A program made the position numbers and the translations under genes. The notes beneath the pieces were generated by a model. The model saw only the letters and a list, made by a program, of their open reading frames with translations, searched no databases and was not told where the DNA came from. Positions 1 through 6,546 of a stretch of DNA of 8,707 nt are shown piece after piece; within the stretch, counting starts at the first letter, position 1; each line of letters starts with the position of its first letter. Source of the stretch: Actinomycetes bacterium (GTDB lineage Bacteria; Actinomycetota; Actinomycetes; Actinomycetales; Microbacteriaceae); contig JAEYVF010000111.1 of NCBI GenBank assembly GCA_023432005.1, forward strand, positions 1 to 8,707, given 5' to 3'.

Positions 1-100
1 AGAGGATGCGCTCGGTCGTCGTCGTCTTGCCGGCATCGATGTGCGCCATGATGCCGATGTTGCGGACCTTCGTGAGGTCGGTGAGCACGTCTTGTGCCAC
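1..100 (-). CDS. fusA: Elongation factor G, N-terminal fragment (runs off the window)
   Basis: This is the first 33 codons of EF-G, the GTPase that moves tRNA and mRNA through the ribosome and helps recycle ribosomes. The product begins MAQDVLTDLTKVRNIG and continues into the P-loop AHIDAGKTTTTERIL, which is the G1 motif of translational GTPases in the form typical of EF-G. The start is GTG at 100-98. It is supported by AAGGAA at 112-107 with a 6-nt spacer, and by the homologous N-terminus. The gene follows rpsG by 87 bp in the usual str-operon order rpsL-rpsG-fusA. The rest lies beyond position 1, so nothing can be said about the other domains. Identification is secure because both the P-loop and the gene order agree. 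Confidence 0.96.
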   Translation of the reverse strand, partial: MAQDVLTDLTKVRNIGIMAHIDAGKTTTTERIL

Positions 101-137
101 GGGGTGTTCCTTCTTTCGGGAATCGGAGAGTTCAGGC

Positions 138-177
138 CGTCCGGATGCCGACCCTCAGGGGGTACAACATCCGGACG
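138..177 (-). promoter_or_regulatory. Intergenic hairpin between rpsG and fusA
   Basis: A perfect 10-bp inverted repeat, CGTCCGGATG at 138-147 and CATCCGGACG at 168-177, encloses a 20-nt loop in the 87-bp gap between the rpsG stop and the fusA start. There is no T-tract after it on the minus strand, so it is not a standard intrinsic terminator. It could be an mRNA processing or stability element, or could set the ratio of EF-G to S7. The role is inferred; the repeat is seen directly. Confidence 0.5.
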
Positions 178-187
178 ACCCGGATGC

Positions 188-658
188 TTACCAGCGGTAG
201 TGGGCGAAGGCCTTGTTGGACTCGGCCATCTTGTGGGTGTCCTCACGGCGCTTCACCGCGGCGCCGAGGCCGTTGGAGGCGTCGAGGATCTCGTTCTGCA
301 GACGCTCGGTCATCGTCTTCTCACGACGCGACTTCGAGTAGCTGACGAGCCAGCGCAGCGCGAGGGTGTTCGCGCGGTGCGGCTTGACCTCGACCGGCAC
401 CTGGTAGGTCGAGCCACCGACGCGGCGGCTCTTGACCTCGAGGGTGGGGCGGACGTTGTCGAGAGCCTTCTTGAGCACGACGACCGCATCCTGGCCCGAC
501 TTGGTGGCGACGCCGTCGAGCGCGCCGTAGACGATGCGCTGGGCGAGGTCCTTCTTGCCGTCGAGGAGGATCTTGTTGACGAGCTGGCTGACGACCGGCG
601 AGCTGTAGACCGGGTCGGCGACGACGGGGCGCTTGGCGGCGGGTCCCTTACGAGGCAT
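188..658 (-). CDS. rpsG: 30S ribosomal protein S7
   Basis: S7 binds the 3' major domain of 16S rRNA and nucleates assembly of the 30S head, near the E-site and the mRNA exit. The 156-residue product has the normal bacterial length. It begins MPRKGPAAKRPVVADPVY and contains conserved blocks such as VGGSTYQVPVEV (about residues 80-91) and ALRWLVSYSKSRREKTM (about 100-116), and ends in AHYRW. ATG at 658-656 is the start. Its ribosome binding site AAGGA (665-661) overlaps the TAA stop of rpsL, so translation of the two genes is probably coupled. It lies between rpsL and fusA in the canonical str operon. In many bacteria S7 also represses its own operon; no such site can be assigned here. Identification is secure. 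Confidence 0.98.
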   Translation of the reverse strand: MPRKGPAAKRPVVADPVYSSPVVSQLVNKILLDGKKDLAQRIVYGALDGVATKSGQDAVVVLKKALDNVRPTLEVKSRRVGGSTYQVPVEVKPHRANTLALRWLVSYSKSRREKTMTERLQNEILDASNGLGAAVKRREDTHKMAESNKAFAHYRW

Positions 659-663
659 GTTCC

Positions 664-1032
664 TTAACCCTTCTTCGCGCCGTAGCGGCTACGGGCCTGC
701 TTGCGGTTCTTGACGGCCTGCGTGTCGAGGGCGCCGCGGACGATCTTGTAGCGCACGCCGGGGAGGTCCTTCACACGACCGCCGCGGACGAGCACCATCG
801 AGTGCTCCTGCAGGTTGTGGCCCTCGCCGGGGATGTAGGCGGTGACCTCGGTGCCGTTGGAGAGCTTCACACGGGCGACCTTGCGGAGGGCCGAGTTCGG
901 CTTCTTCGGGGTGGTCGTGTACACACGGGTGCACACGCCGCGCTGCTGCGGGTTGGCCTTCAGGGCCGGGGCCTTGGTCTTGGTGACCTTCGGCGTGCGG
1001 CCCTTGCGGACCAGCTGCTGGATGGTGGGCAA
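664..1032 (-). CDS. rpsL: 30S ribosomal protein S12 (TTG start)
   Basis: S12 sits at the decoding centre and controls translational accuracy; it is the classical streptomycin-resistance protein. The 122-residue product begins MPTIQQLVRKGRTPK and ends in RSRYGAKKG, slightly shorter than the 124 residues common elsewhere. Conserved segments include VCTRVYTTTPKKPNSALRK (residues 33-51) and VRGGRVKDLPGVRYKI (82-97). Lys43 and Lys88, the two usual sites of streptomycin-resistance substitutions, are both lysine, so the allele looks sensitive. The start is TTG at 1032-1030, chosen because all S12 proteins begin at MPTIQQ and because AAGGAG stands 5 nt upstream. The frame remains open upstream to 1266, but that part is the untranslated leader. 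It is the first gene of the str operon and ends 5 bp before rpsG. Confidence 0.97.
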   Translation of the reverse strand: MPTIQQLVRKGRTPKVTKTKAPALKANPQQRGVCTRVYTTTPKKPNSALRKVARVKLSNGTEVTAYIPGEGHNLQEHSMVLVRGGRVKDLPGVRYKIVRGALDTQAVKNRKQARSRYGAKKG

Positions 1033-1259
1033 AAGTGCTCCTTGCTCACGCTGCACGGTGACAGCTTGATGGTGGATCCATCGGGATCCGTCACCTCTCG
1101 GAGAGCTCCGGGGAGGACTGCTGACGGACATGCCGTGGGGGTCAGCCGCGACGGGTGCCGGGGCCTGGCCCTGTGCGGCGTCCTGCGCGCTCCCACGCCG
1201 CGACCCGCTCCGATGGAGCGGCTTCCAGGGCATGGGGAACGTGCGCGAAAGCACACACG
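1033..1259 (-). promoter_or_regulatory. Structured 5' leader of the rpsL-rpsG-fusA mRNA
   Basis: About 227 nt separate the predicted transcription start from the rpsL start codon. I see no convincing gene here, but several inverted repeats. CCGCTCC and GGAGCGG (1221-1215 and 1211-1205) form a 7-bp stem with a 3-nt loop. A longer interrupted stem pairs 1087-1093 with 1122-1128, 1094-1097 with 1113-1116, and 1099-1102 with 1107-1110. Two copies of GGATCC (1074-1079 and 1084-1089) can pair over 4 nt, and this competes with the base of the longer stem because they share 1087-1089. The overlap suggests, but does not prove, alternative folds near the ribosome binding site. I do not recognise a named leader motif. 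Confidence 0.5.
1038..1043 (-). promoter_or_regulatory. Ribosome binding site that fixes the rpsL TTG start
   Basis: AAGGAG at 1043-1038 is followed by a 5-nt spacer and TTG at 1032. The alternative in-frame GTG about ten codons upstream would add residues not found in S12 proteins. This near-perfect Shine-Dalgarno sequence probably compensates for the weak initiation codon. Confidence 0.85.
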
Positions 1260-1265
1260 AGGTCA

Positions 1266-1294
1266 AGTGTACCTGCGCGCGTAATCTGCCGCAA
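1266..1294 (-). promoter_or_regulatory. Promoter of the str operon (primary sigma factor type)
   Basis: On the minus strand, TTGCGG (1294-1289) and TACACT (1271-1266) are separated by exactly 17 nt. This matches the -35/-10 arrangement of a housekeeping sigma-A promoter and the loose TANNNT -10 usual in actinobacteria. The predicted start of transcription is near 1259. The site lies just downstream of the pilus-operon terminator, so the ribosomal genes have their own promoter. A 12-bp palindrome, GCCGGCGCCGGC (1301-1312), stands directly upstream of the -35; it may be only a GC-rich coincidence. Confidence 0.75.
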
Positions 1295-1329
1295 TGTGGC
1301 GCCGGCGCCGGCTGCCGGGCATGAGAAAG

Positions 1330-1365
1330 GCCGGCGGCCGCGACGGGAGGGACGCGGCCGCCGGC
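1330..1365 (-). terminator. Intrinsic-type terminator of the pilus operon
   Basis: A perfect 13-bp stem, GCCGGCGGCCGCG (1330-1342) and CGCGGCCGCCGGC (1353-1365), encloses a 10-nt loop and begins 9 bp after the pilO stop codon. In the minus direction it is followed by CTTTCTCAT, a short and imperfect T-rich run that is common for terminators in high-GC actinobacteria. It separates the pilus operon from the promoter of the ribosomal operon. Confidence 0.8.
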
Positions 1366-1374
1366 GGTCTGGGG

Positions 1375-2061
1375 TCAGCCGTTGGCGACGTCGGATCCGG
1401 CGTCGTCCGCCGTGCCGTGCTGATCGACGATCTCCTGGCCCGGGATCGGGTCGCCGGGGTGGATGAGCACGTACAGGTAGCCCTTCATGACCGTCGAGTA
1501 GGCGACGTCGGTCGTCTCCTGCTCGATGCTCGTGTAGGTCACGAGCCGCTCGCCGAACTGCAGGGCGTTCACGAACGAGAGCGACTCGACCCATCCGCCC
1601 GAGACGGTGACGGAGAAGGGCACCAGCACGAAGTTGTCGGGGCCGATCTTGGGATCGGTGAAGGGCGCGGGCGCGAGCTCGTCGAGCACGGCGTCGGCCT
1701 TCGACACCGGCGGCGAGTACTGCTCGAACGAGTCGATCTTGATCTCGGTGACCGTCACGCCGTTCGCGATCGCGAGCGCGTCGAGCGTGCGGATGAACCG
1801 CTGGCTCTGCACCGTGCGCGGGACGAGCTCCTCGTACTCGGCCGCGAGGTCCTCGTACTCGTCGAGCTTCGTCTCGGTGACGCGGAGCGCCGCGATCTCC
1901 GCCTCGAGCGTCGCATTGGCGTCGGCGGCCTCGGAGCGCTCCGCATCCGCCTTCTTCTGCTGGTCGAGGAACGGCGCGACGCCGAGGAAGTAGCCGCCCG
2001 CGACGAGCGCGCCGACGACGACGACCGTGATGAGACCCCAGACGCGGGTTCCGAGCTTCAT
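1375..2061 (-). CDS. pilO: Type IV pilus inner-membrane protein PilO
   Basis: PilO pairs with PilN in the membrane and helps align the pilus assembly platform. The 228-residue product has the full PilO layout: a very short cytoplasmic start (MKLGTRVWG), one membrane segment (about residues 8-29), a charged heptad-rich coiled coil (about 32-82), and an alpha/beta ferredoxin-like domain (about 85-205) with the segment GGWVESLSFVNALQFGERLV typical of this family. The last 20 or so residues are acidic and look disordered. ATG at 2061 overlaps the pilN stop as ATGA, and GAGGAG lies 8 nt upstream. It is the last gene of the pilus operon and a hairpin terminator follows. GspM of type II secretion has a similar fold, but the pilM-pilN-pilO order favours PilO. 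Confidence 0.88.
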   Translation of the reverse strand: MKLGTRVWGLITVVVVGALVAGGYFLGVAPFLDQQKKADAERSEAADANATLEAEIAALRVTETKLDEYEDLAAEYEELVPRTVQSQRFIRTLDALAIANGVTVTEIKIDSFEQYSPPVSKADAVLDELAPAPFTDPKIGPDNFVLVPFSVTVSGGWVESLSFVNALQFGERLVTYTSIEQETTDVAYSTVMKGYLYVLIHPGDPIPGQEIVDQHGTADDAGSDVANG

Positions 2062-2819
2062 TCGTCCGTCTCCTCGTCATCGGATGCCGCCGGGCCCTTG
2101 CGGAGCTCGTCGGCGCGCGCGGCCTCCTCGGCCATGCGGTTCGTGTACGCACCGGCGTTGAGGTGCAGCGTGATCTCGACCGTGTAGCCGCCGCCCTCGT
2201 TGAGCAGCACGACGCTGCCGGGGACGGCGTCGACGAAGCCGGGCAGCTCGCTCAGCCCGTCGAGCCACACGGGGATCTGGGGAAGACCGGGGCTGATGGC
2301 GGTGAAGGTCAACTTGCCGATGCGCGGGCCGTCGAGCGGGATCGTCGACTGCGGATAGAGCGTCGTGATGCCCTGGCTCTCGATGTTGAACGTATCGAGC
2401 ACCACGCCCTCGGGAAGCGACTGCGCCACGAGCGAGAGGTATCCGAGCAGGTCGATCTCGGTCGACCCGCCGACGTGCACGCCGGCTGCGCCGAGCGTGA
2501 CGGCGTCGATCGCGTCCTGCACCTTCTGGTAGGTGAGCCGCTCCGCCTGCAGGTCCTGCGTGCGGGCGACCTCGGCATCGCGAGCCAACGCCGCGCCGAG
2601 CGCGAGGTACCACGAGCCGCCGATCGCCGCGACCACGAGGGCCGCCACGAACACCATGAGCAGGCGCAGGCCGCGCTGCACGCCGAGCTGCTTGTTGCGC
2701 TCGCCGAGCTCGGGCGGCATGAGCGACACGCGCGGCGCGAGCGCCACGGGCGCCGAGGCGGTCTTGCGCCCGGTCGGCTCCTTCCCCGTCGTCTGCGGCG
2801 GGGTCATCGTCGCGGTCAT
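2058..2819 (-). CDS. pilN: Type IV pilus assembly protein PilN
   Basis: PilN is the membrane partner of PilO, and its cytoplasmic N-terminus docks into PilM. In this 253-residue product a disordered tail (1-28) precedes VSLMPPELGERNK (31-43), which matches the position of the PilM-binding INLLP-type motif of PilN in a diverged form. A membrane segment follows (about 52-75), then a short coiled coil (about 78-105) and a periplasmic-type alpha/beta domain that includes LPEGVVLDTFNIE (135-147), and an acidic C-terminus (SDDEETDE). ATG at 2819 overlaps the pilM stop as ATGA and has GGGAG 6 nt upstream. A second ATG at 2807 would remove only four residues. The extra tail before the PilM-binding motif is longer than in proteobacterial PilN. 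Family assignment rests on topology, the motif and gene order. Confidence 0.87.
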   Translation of the reverse strand: MTATMTPPQTTGKEPTGRKTASAPVALAPRVSLMPPELGERNKQLGVQRGLRLLMVFVAALVVAAIGGSWYLALGAALARDAEVARTQDLQAERLTYQKVQDAIDAVTLGAAGVHVGGSTEIDLLGYLSLVAQSLPEGVVLDTFNIESQGITTLYPQSTIPLDGPRIGKLTFTAISPGLPQIPVWLDGLSELPGFVDAVPGSVVLLNEGGGYTVEITLHLNAGAYTNRMAEEAARADELRKGPAASDDEETDE

Positions 2820-3865
2820 GCCTTGCTCCCGAGGGTCAGGCCGGCAGCCACGGGGATGCCGGCGGCGCCTGCCGCCACCTGCGCCTGGTCGACCGTGCGG
2901 GCGATCGCGAGGCGCTCGATCGGCGCCGGGGCGCGGACGGGCAGTCGCGTCGCATCCGCGAGGGCGGTCGGGAAGCCGTTGAGCTCGGCTCCGCCGCCCG
3001 AGAGCAGCACGCGCTCGACGACGGCACCGGGCCGGCTCGACAGGTAGAACGAGAGGGTGTTGCGGATCGCGACCACGAGGTCGCCCGTGGTCTCGTAGAT
3101 GACCTCGAACGCGGGACGCAGCTCGGGTCCGGCGCCCTGGGTCGCGAGACCGAAGCGGCGCTTGATCTGCTCGGCCTGCATGTCGTCCATGCTGAGCCGG
3201 GAGACGAGCGCGCGGTTGATGTCGTCGCTGCCGTTCTGGATGATGCGCACGAAATGCGGGATGCCGTCGACCGCGATCGTGACCATGGTCGTCGCGGCGC
3301 CGATGTGCACGAGCGCGACGGAACCTGCGGCCGCGGGGCCGACGAGGAGCGCGCGGCTGAGCGCGAACGGGATGAGGTCGACGTCGACGGGCTCGAGCTT
3401 GGCCGCCTCGACGGCCTCGACCGTCGCGAGCACGCTCTCCTTGACGGCGGCGACGAGCAGGCCCTGGATGACCGGGGCGCCGTCTTCGACGCCGTGCGCC
3501 ACGGGGTAGAAGTCGAGCAGGGCCTCGTTCACGGGCACCGGCAGGATGTCCTGCACCTGGAACGGGAGCGACTCCCGGATGCGGTTCAGCGGCGCCGCCG
3601 GGACGGACAGCTCGCGCACGAGCACGCGCGCGTTGCCGACGCCGACGATCACCTTGCGCGTCTTGAAGCCGCCCTGAGCCCAGAGCTGCTTGAGCGCCGC
3701 CACGACGGTCTCGCGCTCGAGCACCTCGCCGCGGTCGACGGCTGTCGTCGGCACGGCGATCTGGTGATAGCGCACGAGCTGCGGGCGAGCACTCGATGCC
3801 CCCTGCACCTCGGCCGCGCGGATCACCCCCCGACCGAAGTCGAGCCCCACAATGGTCGATGCCAT
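2816..3865 (-). CDS. pilM: Type IV pilus assembly ATPase-fold protein PilM
   Basis: PilM is a cytoplasmic actin-like (FtsA-like) protein that binds ATP and connects PilN with the assembly motor. The 349-residue product has the expected motifs in order: phosphate-1 VGLDFGRGVIRAAEV (6-20, with Asp9), the PilM signature PFQVQDILPVP (101-111), phosphate-2 ALVHIGAATTMVTIAVDG (184-201), and the adenosine motif VLLSGGGAELNGF (286-298). The length is typical. The start ATG at 3865 has the G-rich binding site AGGGGGG 5 nt upstream. It lies 34 bp after the pilD stop, the only junction in the cluster without overlap or near-contact, so translation initiates independently here. Its stop overlaps the pilN start. 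No membrane segment is seen, as expected. Confidence 0.93.
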   Translation of the reverse strand: MASTIVGLDFGRGVIRAAEVQGASSARPQLVRYHQIAVPTTAVDRGEVLERETVVAALKQLWAQGGFKTRKVIVGVGNARVLVRELSVPAAPLNRIRESLPFQVQDILPVPVNEALLDFYPVAHGVEDGAPVIQGLLVAAVKESVLATVEAVEAAKLEPVDVDLIPFALSRALLVGPAAAGSVALVHIGAATTMVTIAVDGIPHFVRIIQNGSDDINRALVSRLSMDDMQAEQIKRRFGLATQGAGPELRPAFEVIYETTGDLVVAIRNTLSFYLSSRPGAVVERVLLSGGGAELNGFPTALADATRLPVRAPAPIERLAIARTVDQAQVAAGAAGIPVAAGLTLGSKA

Positions 3866-3870
3866 CGTTT

Positions 3871-3877
3871 CCCCCCT
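3871..3877 (-). promoter_or_regulatory. G-rich ribosome binding site of pilM
   Basis: CAGGGGGG followed by 5 nt and ATG reopens translation after the 34-bp gap behind pilD. The same CAGGGGGG-N5-ATG arrangement occurs in front of the first minor pilin at 8630. With a G-U pair it can align fully with the CCUCC of 16S rRNA. Nothing else is seen in the gap. Confidence 0.65.
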
Positions 3878-3899
3878 GATTCCTCCCGTTGAACCCGCG

Positions 3900-4727
3900 T
3901 CAGCCGAGACCGACCGCCGCGAGATAGCCGGCGGCGATCGCTTCGCCTCCGACGATGCCGATCCACGCCCCCGCGAACATCCAGGGACCGAACGGCACCC
4001 GGCGGTCCGCGAGGGACCTCCGGGCGATGAGCACGATCGCCCCCGCGATCGCGCCGACGGCGAACGCCGCGATGACCCCGACCGCGAGCTGCGCCCATCC
4101 GAGCGCGCCGAGGTAGAGCCCGAGGACGCCCGCGAGCTTGACGTCGCCCATCCCCATGCCGCGCGGGCTGATGAGCGCGAGCAGCAGGTAGAAGGCGAGG
4201 GAGCCGACGGCGCCGACAGCCGCCGAGACGAGCAGATCCGGTCGGCCGGCGAGCAGCACCGCCGGGACGAGCAGCACGACGCCCGCGACGAACGCGAAGG
4301 CGAGGATGCGGTTCGGCAGCCGGCGCAGCTCGAAGTCGATGGCCGACAATGCGACCGTCACGGCGACAAGCACGAGGAACGCGAGCAGCTCGAGCACGGC
4401 GCCCACGATCTCGGCGGCGCCCTGCGCCCGGGCGATGGCCGGTGCGAAGAAGAGCGCGACGAGCACGAAGGCGATACCCGTGAGCACCTCGATGAGCGGG
4501 TACCGCGCCGAGATCGGCATGCGGCACTCGCGGCACCTGCGGCCGAGCGCGAGCCACGACACCACCGGCACGTTGTCGCGGCCGCGGATGTGCATCCCGC
4601 AGCCGGGGCACGCCGACGGAGGGTTCACGACCGAGAGCGCCCGGGGCACGCGGTAGATGACGACGTTGAGGAACGACCCGATCGAGAGTCCCGTGACGCC
4701 GGCGAAGGTGGCGAGGAGCGGCATCAT
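3900..4727 (-). CDS. pilD: Prepilin peptidase / N-methyltransferase PilD
   Basis: This polytopic membrane enzyme cuts the leader of prepilins after the conserved glycine and methylates the new N-terminus. The 275-residue product has both domains. The N-terminal methyltransferase region carries GSFLNVVIYRVPR (17-29) and two cysteine pairs, Cys40/Cys43 (CPGC) and Cys65/Cys68 (CREC), which bind zinc in the family. The C-terminal aspartyl protease region carries the two catalytic aspartates, Asp131 in AIDFELRRLPN and Asp195 in GMGMGDVKL. About seven or eight hydrophobic segments are visible. ATG at 4727 overlaps the upstream stop as ATGA; the next codon is also ATG (4724), so the exact start is uncertain by one residue. 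No good Shine-Dalgarno sequence is seen, so initiation is probably coupled. All three pilins upstream are likely substrates. Confidence 0.95.
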   Translation of the reverse strand: MMPLLATFAGVTGLSIGSFLNVVIYRVPRALSVVNPPSACPGCGMHIRGRDNVPVVSWLALGRRCRECRMPISARYPLIEVLTGIAFVLVALFFAPAIARAQGAAEIVGAVLELLAFLVLVAVTVALSAIDFELRRLPNRILAFAFVAGVVLLVPAVLLAGRPDLLVSAAVGAVGSLAFYLLLALISPRGMGMGDVKLAGVLGLYLGALGWAQLAVGVIAAFAVGAIAGAIVLIARRSLADRRVPFGPWMFAGAWIGIVGGEAIAAGYLAAVGLG

Positions 4728-6541
4728 GTGCGCGGCGCCCCGTTCGCGCCGAAGGCCGAGGGCACACCGGCGATCTGCGTCGTGCCGTAGGTCGTCGAGG
4801 TGGGCGTGAGGTACTTCGGCGGCGCCGAGTACGTCAGTCGCGCGTCGTAGTTGTAGTCCTTCGCGTAGCCCGTCGAGATGCTCGTCGACGAGCCGGTGCC
4901 GACGGGGCCGCGGAACTTCTGCGCCATGCTGCCGACGATCTTGAGCGTGCCGCGCGGGGAGCCCACGTTGTAGTTCTGCACCTGGATGGTGTGCGCGACC
5001 GAGAGCAACGAGGCGTAGATCGTGCGGTTGCTGCCGAGCAGCGCCGCGTTGCTCGAGTTCACGGGGTTCCACACCCAGATGACGTTCTGTGCGACGACGC
5101 CGATCATGTCCTCGACGGGGTCGTTGTAGAGGATGTCGCCCGTGATGTAGACGTTGTTCTCCGCCGCGACCGTCATCCGGCCCTGGATCGTGCCCTTGAT
5201 GAAGAGGTCGCCGTTCTTGCAGCCGTAGGCCGGGTTGGCCGAGCTCGAGCTCGACGGGATCGCCTCGTTCGACATGGGGAAGCGCTGCGTCGCGGACGAG
5301 ATGTTCGTCGTGCCGCCGATGTACCAGGCCGAGCTCGCGCCCGTCGCCGTGCAGCTGAAGTTGCCGTAGCGGAACGTGCTCGTGCCGAGCGCGCTCGTCG
5401 GGTAGTTCGGGTCGCTCGTCGAGATCGGGATGTTCTGCACGAAGAGCAGGTTGAGGTTGAGCACGGGGATCGTCGCACCGCCCGTGCTGCCGAGCTGGCC
5501 CGTGCCCGTACCCGGGGCGCCGCACTTGGAGGGCGTCGTGGCGCCCGCGGATGTCGCGGCCACCTGCGTCTTGCGGGTGAAGGGCGACCAGACCGTCATG
5601 GTGCCGTTCGAGTTGAGCTGGATGACCGTGGGGCCCGTGTACAGGCAGCCGGGATCCGGCACCTCGGACGGCAGGTCGTTGCGCGTCTCCATCTTCATCT
5701 GCGAGTTCGTCGCGGGCATCGGGATCGAGCCCACGCGCACGGGCGCTCCCGCCTGGAAGCTCGGCGAGGAGCATCCGCTCGCCGTGCCGTAGAGCGGGTT
5801 CGTCTGGCTCGCGGTGGTGACCGCGCCCTTGAAGGTCGCGGAGCACAGGTAGAGCCGGTCGTTGGTGTGCACCTTGCCCTTGATGACGTCGCTGCCGGCG
5901 AACTGGATGTCGTTGCACGACGGAGAGCCCCAGCCGTACCCGGGCACGCCGCTCGTCTTCTGCGGCGGGCGGTTCCACCAGTAGTTGGCGCAGTACTCGT
6001 CCGCGCCCGAGGTGACCTGCGGGTCGGAGGTCTCGAAGTCGGTGAAGTACACGAAGTCGCTGAAGCCGTCCTGGCGGAGGTCCGCGATGACGGAACGCGT
6101 CTGGTCGCCCACGAGGCCCGTCGAGCGGATGCGGATCACGCCCGTCGCGGGGTACATCGACGTGTCGATCTCGTAGCGGTACTTGGCCTTGCCGTCGGAT
6201 CCGGGCACGGTGGCCCACGGCGCGCCCTCGGCGATGTTGAACGCGGGGTTCGCGTTCGTACCGGTCGGGAGCGTGAGGTGCGTGCTCGCCGAGCTGAAGG
6301 GCGACGCGGGGTTGCCGAACTTGACGTAGCCCGGGTCGTTCTCGACGCGGCTCGAGTAGTCCTCGATGCCCGCGTAGGACGCGGCGAGTGCGGCGTTCCA
6401 GTCCGACTCGGTGTCGGCCTTCTGCACGCCCGTCACGGTCGCCGTGAGCGCGGTCGCCGTCACGAGCACGAGCACGAGCGCGATGCCCATGACGAGCGGG
6501 AGCACGTAGCCGTCTTCGCGGCGCAGCAGACGTCGGAGCAT
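4724..6541 (-). CDS. Large PilX/GspK-like minor pilin, cysteine-rich
   Basis: The 605-residue product begins with a basic leader ending DG (10-11), then a hydrophobic pilin-like helix (about 12-38) and a long exported region. The place of Glu+5 is taken by Leu16, as in tip pseudopilins of the GspK type. Recognisable segments are DFVYFTDFE (162-170), VIKGKVHTNDRLYLC (219-233) and, near the end, YNYDARLTYSAPPKYL (563-578); these recall large PilX-type proteins (perhaps the DUF4900 group, from memory). Eight cysteines (184, 209, 233, 257, 299, 340, 397, 441) and many short beta-strand-like segments suggest a disulfide-bonded beta-rich domain. ATG at 6541 is preferred because GGAGGG lies 9 nt upstream; ATG at 6550 would overlap the previous stop as ATGA and add three residues. 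It is the last of three pilin genes, immediately before pilD. The pilin class is fairly sure, the function of the exported domain is not. Confidence 0.82.
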   Translation of the reverse strand: MLRRLLRREDGYVLPLVMGIALVLVLVTATALTATVTGVQKADTESDWNAALAASYAGIEDYSSRVENDPGYVKFGNPASPFSSASTHLTLPTGTNANPAFNIAEGAPWATVPGSDGKAKYRYEIDTSMYPATGVIRIRSTGLVGDQTRSVIADLRQDGFSDFVYFTDFETSDPQVTSGADEYCANYWWNRPPQKTSGVPGYGWGSPSCNDIQFAGSDVIKGKVHTNDRLYLCSATFKGAVTTASQTNPLYGTASGCSSPSFQAGAPVRVGSIPMPATNSQMKMETRNDLPSEVPDPGCLYTGPTVIQLNSNGTMTVWSPFTRKTQVAATSAGATTPSKCGAPGTGTGQLGSTGGATIPVLNLNLLFVQNIPISTSDPNYPTSALGTSTFRYGNFSCTATGASSAWYIGGTTNISSATQRFPMSNEAIPSSSSSANPAYGCKNGDLFIKGTIQGRMTVAAENNVYITGDILYNDPVEDMIGVVAQNVIWVWNPVNSSNAALLGSNRTIYASLLSVAHTIQVQNYNVGSPRGTLKIVGSMAQKFRGPVGTGSSTSISTGYAKDYNYDARLTYSAPPKYLTPTSTTYGTTQIAGVPSAFGANGAPRT

Positions 6542-6546
6542 CGTGA

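Noticed and set aside
1033..1266. Upstream in-frame extension of rpsL
   Set aside because: The frame is open by chance in GC-rich DNA. S12 proteins begin at MPTIQQ, a good ribosome binding site stands before the TTG, and the segment contains the leader hairpins.
1238..1266. Second promoter using TTGACC (1266-1261) as -35
   Set aside because: The hexamer at 17-nt spacing is CACGTT, a poor -10. The overlapping TACACT with TTGCGG is much better.
1294..2187. Plus-strand open frame opposite pilO
   Set aside because: It crosses the terminator, lacks recognisable motifs and mirrors the codon bias of the pilO strand.
3900..6218. A 772-codon open frame that would extend PilD far upstream
   Set aside because: Only the last 275 residues resemble a protein family. 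The earlier part is an Arg/His/Asp-rich shadow of the PilX-like gene.
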